Shown in pieces: positions 20,508 to 32,200 of a stretch of DNA of 64,000 bases (the stretch's first letter is position 1; each line of letters begins with the position of its first letter). The notes beneath the pieces are model-generated. The model saw only the letters and a list, made by a program, of their open reading frames with translations, was not told the origin of the DNA and ran no database searches. Made by a program: the position numbers and the translations under genes. The stretch is from Siphonodentalium dalli (taxonomy: Eukaryota > Mollusca > Scaphopoda > Gadilida > Siphonodentaliidae). The DNA lies in contig CP136067.1 of the NCBI GenBank assembly GCA_032622095.1, positions 51,499,899 through 51,563,898 on the forward strand, read 5' to 3'.

Positions 20508-22020
20508 AAATCGCCCAACCCCCCTTCCCCTGAAAAAAATTCAAGTGGGAGATAACAATGCTGGGCCACTGGCAATAATCTGACTTATCGCTTACCAGCA
20601 ATCAGTGGGTCTTAATTGATAACCAAACTGAGACAATACCTGCCCATTGCCTCTGTCATCTATGCACATCACGCCAGGCATGAAAATAGTAAATGCATAT
20701 AAATTAATTAAATTAAACATGAGGCGATGTTGTTTTCATATGAGTAGATAAGATATAATTGATTAAATTCCATGTGAAAGGAGGATACAAGTGGATCTGA
20801 ATGAAGGGCTTTGAAAGACAGAGATGAATGTATAACTAACATATTTATTAAATTAAAGATTAAGCAACATTAATGAACAATGAAACATTAGCAAGGTATT
20901 AATACTCTGCATTGTAACTTAAAACTTCAGGAATAGAAAAACTAGAACAGTATGTATGCATGGCTTTAAAATTAATCAACCAGAAGTGGAACAATATATT
21001 ATTGTTGAAAAATAATAGGAACTTTCCAGAATTCATGAAATAATAAACTCAAAAAGCTGTATGACATCTTCAAAAGAAACATATAAAAAATTGCTTCAAT
21101 GGATAACAAATGTTGAAATCCTAGAAATTTGAGGTTTAATCTGCGAGGAAAGTTTTGATAAGGCTCACTTTGTGTTGTACTGAGGTTCATAAGTAAATAG
21201 TATAAGATCTTTGAAATATTAGGTCTCTAATTTCACAAAGGTACCATAATAAACCTCTGCCACTCATACATGCTATTATAATATGGAATTGAGAAGTTCA
21301 AGTCATTGGATCTAAACCTTGCTAATATTTAATAGGCAACAATAAAATGATTAACACAAAAACTGGTTAGCACGATTTGATAGCAGACAAAAACTTTGAA
21401 TATGAAATTACATATATCATGTATATTCAGTGATGGGAACTTATATCTAAATTGTAATTCACTCAGTCAGCCATCTGGCAGACAAATCCAATTTTGTCAG
21501 TTACCTAGGTGAGAATATGTGGCATAACCAGAGGAGGTGAATTTTTTCCAGACGCGTATGGGACCAACATTTTTGTTTTCCGGTAACTCAAAAAATTTCT
21601 GCAAGATTTTTTTAATGTTTTTGCAATGAGTTTGGCTTATAACAACTTAGAATAAGAGAAATAATGTAATTCTAACTGCTAAACTAACTTCAGGCAGCTA
21701 TCGTGTTGTATTTTGTTGCAAATTTTGAAAATCCAAGACGGCCACTGGCAGCCATTTTTTTTTGGCCGTATGACCCCCAAAATGACTTGTTCCTATTTAC
21801 ATGTCAATATAAACATCCATGACAAGTAGTATGCACAAAAATTCATATACAGCTGTTTACAGTGAATTTCCCACGCAAATCTCTGTGTTAGTGTTAAAAG
21901 GGGGTAGGTGTCCAAAAATGGTCGGGAAAAAATGCCGAAAAAGGGAAAATCTTTTAGATGCAGGGGGTGGGTGGGCACAATTTGTAATAGTCAAAGAACA
22001 AAATTAGCATACGAGCCTGA
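20508..22020. other. Unassigned AT-rich stretch
   Basis: No exon, inverted repeat or known repeat family could be supported. Open frames are short and low in complexity. Confidence 0.45.
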
Positions 22021-23091
22021 AATTTTTTTCGACACCCCCCCCCCCCCACCACCACTGGCGAAAAAAGACAAAATTATGGAAGCGGGGGTGGGTCAACCAC
22101 ATCAAGGGTCAAACGACATAACATCATTTTACGCTACTTACAGCCCTGTTCACAGATGAAAAATATTAATCCCATAAGGCAAATTCCACCGGCAGTTCCG
22201 AGGGAACTACATGTAAAAAGCAGGAAACTTATATTGAATCGCACATCGGCTTGATTCCATTATTAAGGGTGGGAAACTTTCAAAGGACATGTCAGTAGTT
22301 TAATACCTTGGGGCAACTTGCACAAAACTAACATTTGTTAATATAAATTATTCATGTCCCATGTTAAACCAAGTGGGATATGAATTTGAATTCCTTTGGA
22401 TTGCTTGTTTTATTTCTATTTTAACAATATATAACTTAATTCCATCCATGAAACCTATTCTATAATAATGAAATGCAATAGGTGTCTCTGGCTGATAATG
22501 AAAATTATTTCATTTAATTCACGCCAATAAATACTTCGAAGAGTCTTATTTATGAAGAACTATATCTTTACACTGGTAACCAATGCATAGCTATGTGAAA
22601 TATCATTGTAGGCTTTAGGCCAAAACAAATTGAATGCGTGTTTCCCGTAACCCGACCGACGGCACAAATTCATTTTATTGGTTTAAAAAAAAATCAATCC
22701 ATAAACCGACCGCATTAACCAAACTGTGTACGCGTGGTTCCATCTTATCTGATTCAACTCGAGAGATAAATGATATCTTTGATATATTTATATATTTTTC
22801 GGAAAGCCACATCATCACTCTTCAAACGGAAAGTCAAATTACGACCGGACGCTTTACCGGAAGATCAAGATTTATCATCCCTCTACACTGACTGGAAGCA
22901 TGTGTTTGTATTGATATGGAGTATTTATAACATGGATGTTTTCAGAAATTCGAACGCGGGAACAAGTTCTTTTCAATGATGGCAGTCGCACATGGGTCGA
23001 TTCCCATGTGCATAATTCATGACTGCTGTGGGAAAAAACCCCCATTTTAAAGATAATAGAAATCAAAGCAATTAACAATGTAATAGCTGAT
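22021..23091. other. Unassigned stretch with poly-C
   Basis: A C run lies near 22,035. A segment at 22,640-22,720 with CCCGACCGACGG resembles one at 30,100-30,220, so a small dispersed repeat is likely. A frame at 22,825-22,900 reading KLRPDALPEDQDLSSLYTDW looks protein-like but has no supporting splice borders. Confidence 0.4.
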
Positions 23092-23376
23092 GCTCACAGA
23101 GCCGACACCAGGTCCAAGATGAAGGGCAGTCGTTGGGGCCATTGATACCTGTGCCCATTGTGCATGTCCCAATGGGGACGTAAAAACATCTCTGAAAAAC
23201 CATTACAGGACAGTTTTCCCCCTATTTGTATTAATTGTTTCCATGCATTGCAAGGCAGTGCCCGTTTCAGGTTCATTAAAGTAATGTCTACTGTTATCTG
23301 TTCTATATGTTTCCCCTCAATTTGTTGGTTGCTCTGGGTCATTGTGTTTGATGGTGGTTAGTCATGGCTCACAGAG
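23092..23376. other. 265-bp segment between 10-bp direct repeats
   Basis: GCTCACAGAG occurs at 23,092-23,101 and again at 23,367-23,376. The enclosed segment is more GC-balanced than its surroundings and open on both strands, with no recognisable protein. A retroposed or transposed insertion with a 10-bp target duplication is possible. Chance cannot be excluded, as there is no empty site in the window. Confidence 0.35.
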
Positions 23377-23824
23377 ACCATACAAAAAGAAAATGAAAAG
23401 CCTACCGCCCGCCCCTATTTTATGGGGGCTCGTTTAATATGGAAAACATGCATTCAATTTGTTTTGGCCTTATAGAAGCTGCTGTTAGTTTCACATCCCA
23501 TGTATTGATTAAAGTATGTTTTTTAAAAGTTTTTGGATCAAGTAATAAATAGTATCTATAACTTGTCCCCAGTTAAAAGCGAAATGTATAAAACTCCAGT
23601 TAAGTATGTCTGGACTCGTTTGTAAATTTCGTTAAACTGGGGACTCATAGTAGATTCTGTATATTTGGAGTGGGGCACAATTTTCATGAGAGTGATATTG
23701 ATTATTTGAAATGTCTTTTGCATGATATTTTGGTCGGTGAATTAAAATGGGGATAAACACGCTATATGGTATGATTTTGGGACATAGATCATTATATATA
23801 ATCCAATTAAAATATCTGTTTTAC

Positions 23825-23969
23825 CAAGGTCGCCAGTAAAACTATATTATCCGTCATCAAAACCCACTCATCAACGTCACACCAGACAGCTTGTTTATTC
23901 CCTAATTCAAGTACCACTAATTTCGTGTCTGAATCTCCAGTTCGAGTTTGATTCTTATTGTGCCATCTC
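23825..23969 (-). CDS. Orphan internal exon, unknown protein
   Basis: The minus strand has a strong acceptor (GTTTTGATTTTTCCAG), then 145 bp with one open phase, then a GTAAAA donor. It encodes 48 full codons beginning RWHNKNQTRTGDSDTKLVV, with a LELGNKQAVWCDVDEWVLM stretch after it. It enters in phase 2 and leaves in phase 0; the other two frames contain stops. The Trp/Cys pattern and codon use look like real protein, but I do not recognise the family. Partner exons were not identified; a weak candidate lies at 24,060-24,250. Confidence 0.45.
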
Positions 23970-24059
23970 CTGGAAAAATCAAAACAATAATTTTAAGACA
24001 CATAATCAGGCATACAATTGTCACAATTTATGGTTGAAAATGATAATTTTAGTGAAAAA

Positions 24060-24250
24060 ATATATTATTCACAGGATACATCACTGCCATATTAAAACTG
24101 ATATCAGAAGGATATTCAAGAAAATTATCTTTAAATTTCAAGTTGGGGGCAATTTCGCTAAGATAAACATTTTCCATAGATATAACAGTCATGGTTGGCA
24201 TGTTTGATATTTTCACTCCGTTGATGACTGATATCCAGTTCGAATTGAGA
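24060..24250 (-). CDS. Weak exon candidate, unknown protein
   Basis: The minus-strand frame reads NSNWISVINGVKISNMPTM and onward to NLKFKDNFLEYPSDISFNMA. It is protein-like, but the acceptor is poor and the phase of its possible GTGAAT donor does not match the exon at 23,825-23,969. A palindromic element has inserted just upstream (24,283), which may have destroyed its splice site. Low confidence. Confidence 0.22.
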
Positions 24251-24282
24251 TCTGATGGCATATACTATGTACACTCCAAATT

Positions 24283-24538
24283 CAAGCCTTGAAATAGGGT
24301 GTCTGTCATTTGCAGAATGAGGTCCCCAGAGGGAGAATTTGGTGATGCTACCTCGCATAGCGGGCTAGCATCACCAAATTCACCCTCTGGGGACCTCATT
24401 CTGCTTACACCTCAGCAGAATGAGGTTCCCAGAGGGTGAATTTGGTGATGCTAGCCCGCTATGCAGGGAAGCATTACTAAATTCACCCTCTGGGGACCTC
24501 ATTCTGCAAATGACAGACACCCTATTTCAAGGCTTGTT
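24283..24538. mobile_element. Double-hairpin miniature element P1
   Basis: A 256-bp near-perfect palindrome with ends CAAGCCTTGAAATAG(G), flanked by CAAATT direct repeats (24,277-24,282 and 24,539-24,544). Inside, a GCAGAATGAGGTTCCCAGAG-type block appears four times in alternating orientation, so each half is itself a hairpin. Non-coding. Its sister P2 lies at 25,169. Confidence 0.85.
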
Positions 24539-24965
24539 CAAATTACCATCGAACAGGGAGTATCACCAATTCTATTTCCATCAATATGGAAATCCCAAGC
24601 TCTGATTGACTCGCGTAAAAAATCGAGCACTACCAAATATAGATACTGATGAGTTAAGTCAGAGATAATAATGTCGGGAAATAACCTAACAACATGCGTA
24701 TGGGACTATGGGTGTTAATATTCTATCTCTACTGCTACAGAAACATTGTTTCTATTACCGGAACTTTGTCCAATATTTCAGTATGTCAACTTGTGAGTCA
24801 TAATCAATTCTTATTATACTTAGTGAAGCGTTTGTTTTGACATGCTAATCAGTTATCGACAGTGTTTTTTTGATGAAAAGGATAAAATCAGTTTGGAATC
24901 ATACCGGTATTGGATGTCGGTCAGTGTAAATTTTATGTCTATATCACAAAATGTGTTGCAGATGC

Positions 24966-25587
24966 TTAAAGGTACTCAATCCGATTCGATGGTCTCCATG
25001 TAATCAGATTCCAACAATTGCCCAAAAAGCTAACCGCAGTCAACTATAGTATAAAATTGCCCGAAACATGTTATTTATCAACATGTTCAACAAAATTAGG
25101 CCTTATTATTAACACAATGTCTCTTGATTTTAGAGTTTCCTATCTTATCCGCAATTTGGTGCGAGACCCAAGGCTTGAAATAGTGTGTCTGTCGTTTGCA
25201 GAATGAGGTTCCCAGAGGGTGAATTTAGTAACACCCTCTGTGAACCTCATTCTGCTTACACCTGAGCAGAATGAGGTTCACAGAGGGTGAATTTGGTGAT
25301 GCTAGCCTGCTATGCGGGGTAGCATCACTAAATTCACCCTCTGGGAACCTCATTCTGCAAACGACAGACACACTATTTCAAGGCTTGCCGAGACCATCGG
25401 CTTGTTAACTTTTTACTGGGCCACTAATAAGTCTTCATGGTGAAAAAAATATAGTTTAAAAAAAATCAATATCTAATAACTAATAAGGATTGATCGGTGG
25501 GCTCCTTGACTCGAATCAAATATTTTTTACCCCCGAATCCAAATAAGTAGCAATAGAAGGGCGCTTAATCATATTATGCATCTTTAA
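24966..25587. mobile_element. TTAA-flanked miniature element K1
   Basis: TTAA at 24,966 is followed by AGGTACTCAATCCGATTC. The right end mirrors this imperfectly, with ATGCATCTTTAA ending at 25,587. Internal words shared with K2-K4 include GACTCGAATCAAATATTTTT next to TACCCCCGAA. It contains P2 as a nested insertion. TTAA targets with an AGG start occur in Kolobok-type transposons; this assignment is tentative. Confidence 0.65.
25169..25388. mobile_element. Double-hairpin miniature element P2, nested in K1
   Basis: A 220-bp relative of P1 with ends CAAGGCTTGAAATAG, flanked by CGAGACC (25,162-25,168 and 25,389-25,395). It has the same four alternating GCAGAATGAGGTTC blocks. One internal arm is shorter than in P1. 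Its position inside K1 shows it moved after K1 inserted. Confidence 0.85.
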
Positions 25588-26176
25588 GGTGTGAATATTT
25601 TTTTTTGGATAAGATATATGTATACTAGGTATAACTATAGCATCCAGTATTTGATGGAATAAAGAAGCATGGTTACATTACTGTGAGTTTACTTGACCTA
25701 ATTTGATAAAATTGGATCAGAAACATCTTCATAGGAAACTATATACCGGTACAGGTGAGCCTACATAACTGATAAAAATGATCAAACTGGTAAAGGATGT
25801 GCCAAAAGTAAGGAATGTGCGCAAAAAAGAACTCATGTGTTGTATCGACAGAGCATAAACTAATGCTCTGAAGAATGCAATAAAGATGTTTGTGAACAAC
25901 TGTCTTCTGAATATGCAAAAACTAATAATAACGCGTACGACTTTCATTGATTCAAGAAAAAAGCTGTTTTACTATGATTTCTTGAAGCAGTATTTGAGAA
26001 ACCTTAAGTGGGCATGTTTATTTGTGGGTGTACGGTCAGCACCATGTGCGATCAAATCAGCTGAATCTAAGAACTAGATACCATAAAGGTGAACATTAGT
26101 GATTCTAGTCAAATTACGCAGAACTAGACAGGTAAATCAAGAATGTATTGTTCGAATATAAAATTTTGAAACCAGA

Positions 26177-26551
26177 TTAAAGGTACATAATCCAATCTGA
26201 TGGTCCCCATATCATCAGATTCCTACAACATTTCTTCAAAAGACACTATAGTTATCAGAATAGATTAATTACAAAGAAATAATGCTAACCACTGTCAACA
26301 ATAGCATACAATTTCCCAAAACATTTTGTTCAACACAATTTGGAATTGAGAGTATGTTGGTCAGTTTATCAATTATTTGCTGGTCCGTCCATACTCTAGG
26401 TAGTGAAAAATAACATAATTCAAAAAATTATATCTGATAACTCTGAGCTTTGACAGGTGGGTTCCTCGACTCTAATCAAATATTGTTTACCCCGGAAGTC
26501 TAAGAAATGGTAATTTTGAGCGTTAATTTAATTAGGATTATGTATCTTTAA
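26177..26551. mobile_element. TTAA-flanked miniature element K2
   Basis: TTAAAGGTACATAATCCAAT at the left; the right end GGATTATGTATCTTTAA is its inverse. 375 bp, sharing the GACTCTAATCAAATATTG next to TTTACCCCGGAA word with K1, K3 and K4. Confidence 0.75.
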
Positions 26552-26612
26552 ATGAAACTATGAATTTAAGGCATATGGGAGTAGGACCTCAGCAGTCAGA
26601 TGTAATACATAC

Positions 26613-26743
26613 CTGGTGAGCTTTCTTTTCATTTGCTCTTCTGATTCGCCCACCAAGCCTGTCTGCAGCTCCTCTTAGCCACCGCCCTCCAAAATCGATA
26701 AAATATTTCTCTGTCTTCGTATTGCTTCTCTGTTTAGCACTGC
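26613..26743 (-). CDS. Orphan internal exon, unknown basic protein
   Basis: The minus strand shows TTATTAACTTCAG, then 131 bp open in one phase only, then a consensus GTATGT donor. It encodes 43 full codons reading SAKQRSNTKTEKYFIDFGG, then RWLRGAADRLGGRIRRANEK and KAHQ: a strongly basic, amphipathic stretch. It enters in phase 1 and leaves in phase 0. It lies 2.4 kb beyond the stop of the DUF4806-like gene on the same strand, so it belongs to a different or alternative transcript. I do not recognise it. Confidence 0.5.
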
Positions 26744-27006
26744 CTGAAGTTAATAAAATTAAAATTAAGAACAAAACATATATTAAATATATATTCAGGG
26801 ATCCAGTTAATATCTTGTGGATATTGAATTTCGTTTTATGATTTAATGGGACATAAAACTATTAAAGTTACCATTTCAATATAAACAAAATAACAGTTCA
26901 AATTTCACATACAGGTAAGGGATTTAACAAATGGTCAGTGGAATAAAGCCAGCTGTGATACAAAATTAAATGGTTTGTTACTGTTACAACTAAAGATCTG
27001 TTACCC

Positions 27007-27560
27007 TTAAAGGTACCGTACTCAATCCGATCAGAGGGTCCCCATCTCAACAGATTTCAACAACAACAATCCGATCAGAGGGTCCTATATTACTATTTCT
27101 TTGGCTTTGGGGGTAAAAAATATTTGATCCGAGTCGAGGAACCAATCAAACAAAGCCCTATATTACTATTTCTTTGGCTTTGGGGGTAAAAAATATTTGA
27201 TTCGAGTCGAGGAACCCATCAAACAAAGCTCGGAGTTATTAGATATTGATTTTTGAAATTTGTTATTTTCGAGATGAGTACTAATAATTGCCCTTAACGT
27301 CGTAATCTGCTCGAGATGTGTACACCAAAACACTATTCAAACAGGCAAGGATGGATAACTCTAAAATCAAGTGGTAATAATTACACAGTTTTGACTGTGT
27401 TCTGGGCCAGAAAGAATAGAAATAACGAAACTTCAACTATCGATATCTGATCACCCTGAGCGTTGATTGGTAGGTTCCTCGACTCGAATCAATTATGTTT
27501 TACCCCCAAAGCCAAAGATATAGTAATATAGGACCCTCTGATCAGATTGAGTACCTTTAA
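27007..27560. mobile_element. TTAA-flanked miniature element K3
   Basis: TTAAAGGTACCGTACTCAAT at left and GATTGAGTACCTTTAA at right. It carries a 73-bp internal tandem duplication (27,084-27,156 and 27,157-27,229) containing TTTGGCTTTGGGGGTAAAAA. The duplicates differ at few positions. Confidence 0.85.
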
Positions 27561-29142
27561 TGCATCTTGCACACTCCATAACAGATATATATATACATTA
27601 GTACATTACTGGGAGGTTCAATGCGATTCAGAAAACTTCCAGAATTTGGTAAGACTAACAATATATGTAGTACCATTTTTTTTAAAATTATTGTGGTCTC
27701 AATTATAAATACATGGAATCAAAACAAGGTCGAAAGAAGTCAACATGGCTATTTTGACATTTTAACTATGATTAGTCAAGATTTTCATTTTGAGCATCAA
27801 TTAATAGTTTATTAAGGGATGAACTGATAGGAATGGTTAATGGCCCTAGGGCTGTTATTCATTCCTGGAGGGCAGATAATAAACCATCACGCCTGACAAA
27901 ATCATGTTATTACTAGTATTACCACTCCGTCCTCACATTATCGGTGGCTTAACCAGAAAAGGGGGGCTGTTTGAAAACATAGGTTCATTAATGCCCGCTT
28001 CTGGTCAACACAGCCTCAAAATTATGGAATCTTACTGGGCAGATAAAATACAGTTAATCCAGTAGAGAATGCCCTCTAAATTGATAATAAAATAACAATA
28101 ATAAGATTTGAGGGCATTATTAGCAGTCGGACAGAACTTATTAACAGCTGCACATCCTTTTAGAAGCCAGAAACAACATAGAGGAACCCTATTGCCCAAC
28201 AAAATGTTACATATTATTACCACTCCTGTACTGCGAGTGACACAACCAAATAATAGTCATGTTTAATACATGATACTTGTTCCTGAAACATTCCTCAAAT
28301 ATTCCAAAATTATTTGATCAATTGTTTACAAACAAAAAATTAAGTTTGATCCATACATTTTGGGGAGATAATTACAGTTAAGTTTTAAGATTGTGACATC
28401 ATTGACATCAAGTGAATGGCAGTTATTTCATTACTGGCTGGGTATTAAAATACTGTATCATACCAGTTAATGGATGCCTAGACCACATCAGCTTGGGATA
28501 TCGGTTTGGTTAATACTGTTTTTAGACTCTTCTATGACAGACTTTCAGTGAACAGATGTACTATGTATATTGACACATGTTCACAAGCACCCAGGAATGC
28601 TACGAATCATTTAACAATGTTGGTGATTAATCTGTCTTCAAAACGATATATAAATATACCTACCATGATAAAAAGATAATGCGATTATACGAGCGTTTAA
28701 TATATTGAAAACAGATATCTTCTGATAGCACGAAAAATCAAAATTTTCTGGAAAATACATTGTTGTTTACAAATTTTATTACTTTGACATTCAACGCACC
28801 TCTAATATATGCATGTTTGATATCATCATGGTTGGGAGAGGCTCTTCATATACGCAAAGCGTCTATTTGATCTAATACAATGACATTCATGCATACAAAG
28901 TCCAACCTTCAATGCTGGGCATACAGTATATTATAGAAGGTTAACAGGACAAGACACATTCCAAAACAGAATCAATCCAACCGATATCCAAAACAGAATC
29001 AACCCAACCAATATCCCAAGCTGGTGTGGACAGAGAATCTACTGTAAAGTGATAATAATGAGGATTAAACAGAAGGTCAATAATTCAATGATATAGATGT
29101 TAGATACTAACTCAACATGCACTGTATGATCTTTGGAAAAAT
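27561..29142. other. Region downstream of the DUF4806-like gene
   Basis: No exon or clear repeat found. Two similar words around ATTACCACTCC at 27,913 and 28,210 in inverted surroundings hint at another old repeat. Confidence 0.4.
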
Positions 29143-29280
29143 TTAGAACGCCTTCTTTTTTGATGCCCCATTGCCAGACCAATTAAACATCAATCCCAGA
29201 TTATTGTGTAATGCTTTTGCCATTATGTTGTAGACAATCCAGCGGTCATCTGTCCCGCCGTTCGCATTCAATTGAGATGC
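29143..29280 (-). CDS. DUF4806-like gene, last exon
   Basis: Acceptor CTATTTTTTTCCAG, then 45 codons and TAA. Key residues: GGTDDRWIVYNIMAKALHNN, then FNWSG and a KKKAF terminus. This is the strongest family signature in the gene. Confidence 0.65.
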   Translation of the reverse strand, partial: ASQLNANGGTDDRWIVYNIMAKALHNNLGLMFNWSGNGASKKKAF

Positions 29281-32200
29281 CTGGAAAAAAATAGTTTGTG
29301 AATACCATTAATACCCTCTTCAGTGGTGGAATTAAAGAAATATAATATATATCGCTTAATCATAGCTGATTTTATTTTTAACATTTGACCTTTGATCAAA
29401 CGTTTATGTAGGAAAGAAATGTTACCATCAAATTAAACTGCTTTTTATATTTTTGTGAGGTTAATCAATTTACTTCTAAATGTGGCTATTTTATTCAAGA
29501 AAGGACAGAGATGAATCAGAATTTTTTTCATAAAAGAGATATTTGAAAGCTATTAATTAGTGGCATCATCTTGTTCACATGCAATAGTGCTGACATCTTG
29601 TTTCCAAACATTGTTTCTGTGACATACCGGTAGATATCTAAATAGTAGACTAAACTATTCACACATGATATTTCAATTCTTGGTGAACATTTACCCAGAC
29701 TATTTCTAACAGATACACTAGTATAAATGGCAGGAAACCCCATTCAGTACATTAAGGTTGTATTATGTCAGTGTCATACAATTGCATACCGACCACAAGT
29801 GAAAAAAGTGAATCAACGCATTCGATAAACTAACACACTAGCGCTATGTACTGCGTCTGTCACGTGCCTAATTTTGTAACTATAAAAGCACATAAATTTA
29901 ATAACAAAGATTCTAAAGATGCATCCAGGGTTTTAAATATTTCTTTTTATTCAATAGCAGGTTCCTAACTGGAAAATAATGAGATTTTAATTTTCAACAG
30001 ATCAATTAGCCCTTCAAATGCTCATTGTTTCTTCATGTGTGTGTGCATGCATTCATCTGACAATGGTTTCTGGATGATAGCTTTAATTTGGGTTAGGCCT
30101 AAACAAAAAAGACGTTTGTTTCCGCCAACCCGACCGACCCTATTTTAAACCCCCGACCCTAAACTTTTTATTGCCATTGCCACAAAAAAATTGGACCAAA
30201 ATTTGTTTAGGTCCTAATTCATATCATAACAAGATCAAAACATATACATATATTGACATAAGAAATTTTAGTTTCCAAAAAGATATAAGTTTAACAGTTG
30301 GAATCATACTGTAAAGTATGTTTGGCTTTATCTAGCTTTCATCTGTGAAAACTTCAAATAGTTTCAGTTCAGGTGTGTTATGATTCAGCCTTCAGACTTC
30401 AGTATTTCAATCAAATGCAGTACATGAACATTAACAATTTGATCGAATCAACCTGGTTATCAGGTGGGATCTCATAATACCAAATGAAAAATTAACATAG
30501 AGATTAGTACTATAAATAGTAAATACTAACTAAATAGACATTGTTACATGTAGTATATTATGTATGTGACTATGTGTCTCACTTGAATTTTATAAAATAG
30601 CCTATTATATGAATTAGAGTGATAATGGTAAGTCTCATTTCAAGCAGGATAAGCATAATCCATTGAACCAAAAGATATCTGACAATAAGATATAAGCATT
30701 TCCAATCCATACATATATAAAAATTTCCCAAGTTATGCTTGAGAAACTTGATCAAATTGACCTCTCAGGAAAACAGCTGAGTTCAATAAATTGTTTTCAT
30801 AGTATATAAGGTATATATATACCGGTATATAAAGTTTGATCAACTTCTATTGTAAACATTACCAAATTGCAAGAACATATTTTTTGACGTTCAAATGGTT
30901 TGACATTCAAATTATACATGTTCGGGTAAATTTCAGGAATTTTAGAGGCGATTTTATTTATTTTTTCTATATTTGTACAATAATGTAACTCATCACTTAG
31001 TTGGGAACTTACTAATCAACATGTCTATAGCCGTTCCTGTAACAGCGGCAGTTGGTTCTATTGTTGGTTGAATCTGTCGTGATGTTCGCTCTATGGTCGG
31101 GAGAGTCACAGATTCGACGAATTGATCTTGTTCGTCATCTCCATCACTGTCAGTTATGATAGGTCTGGGAATAGAATACACCAACCATTTAATATGAATA
31201 TCAGTACACTGTGCTGCTCTTTAGTTAGGTGATCAAAACTGTTTCAATGATGCCGAGGTCAATAAACAGTTTGAACTACCTTTCTACGAGCAATGTCACA
31301 TTGCGATCATACAAAATACAACTTTGAACACGATGTTTGGGTTCCAAAAAAAAACAAAACACAGCCATATTCATGGCATGGTACAGAAAGGGCATTCCGT
31401 TTTAGTCTATTACCGATATCGAGGAAATTAAAGATGGCTTATCTCTTTGTAAACATTTGTTATATAGTTACCGGGATAAAAAATATTAGATATGAATAGG
31501 TGACCCCTGTCTGGAAATGCTTCTATCGATTAATATTGATTATATTTTGTATATTTTCTGGTATCAAAATGTGTGGTTGTTAAGCTAACGAGAGCAACAT
31601 CGGTTACTGTTAACAGAGACCAGAAATTTTATTGTGCAATTTTGTCACAAATATATGTCTATTAGACACATTATCGCTTATAACTATGGAATAAAACAAT
31701 ACAATCAATATGGGACATTTGACATATGGAACACCCTAATGTTATCATCGCCATATGGTATTTCCTGAATGGTCTGTTCATGAAAACATTTAAATATAAA
31801 GTCTGTGATGCATGTTTTAATTTCTATCAATGCCACCATGTCATGCGACTGAATACAATTGACCTCTGATATCAAAAGTTCAAAACAAAATATTAAAGTA
31901 GCCAAGGCAGCCCTGGAAGTCGTAAATCTGACTTTGTTATGCTAGAAAATTGTTTTGGATAGTATTCAATAGCACGGTTTGGTGAAATTAATGAACCAAC
32001 TCACAGTCGCTGCTTTTCATCAGTGGTAGACCCAACATCTGACTGGATCTCAGATAGCTTCCACTTTTGTTGAATTTGTTTGTAGCTCGCTGAAATATGA
32101 ATAAACTTAGTTTATTAACAATGTTAGACATTAATATACTGTACAAGAGCGCTATCATATTGTGCATACCATATTTGAGTGTATCAGTAGGTCGGTACAG

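Noticed and set aside
25730-26080. Cys-rich and Lys-rich frames on the plus strand suggesting an exon
   Set aside because: Each contains stops, the frames disagree, and no matching acceptor or donor was found.
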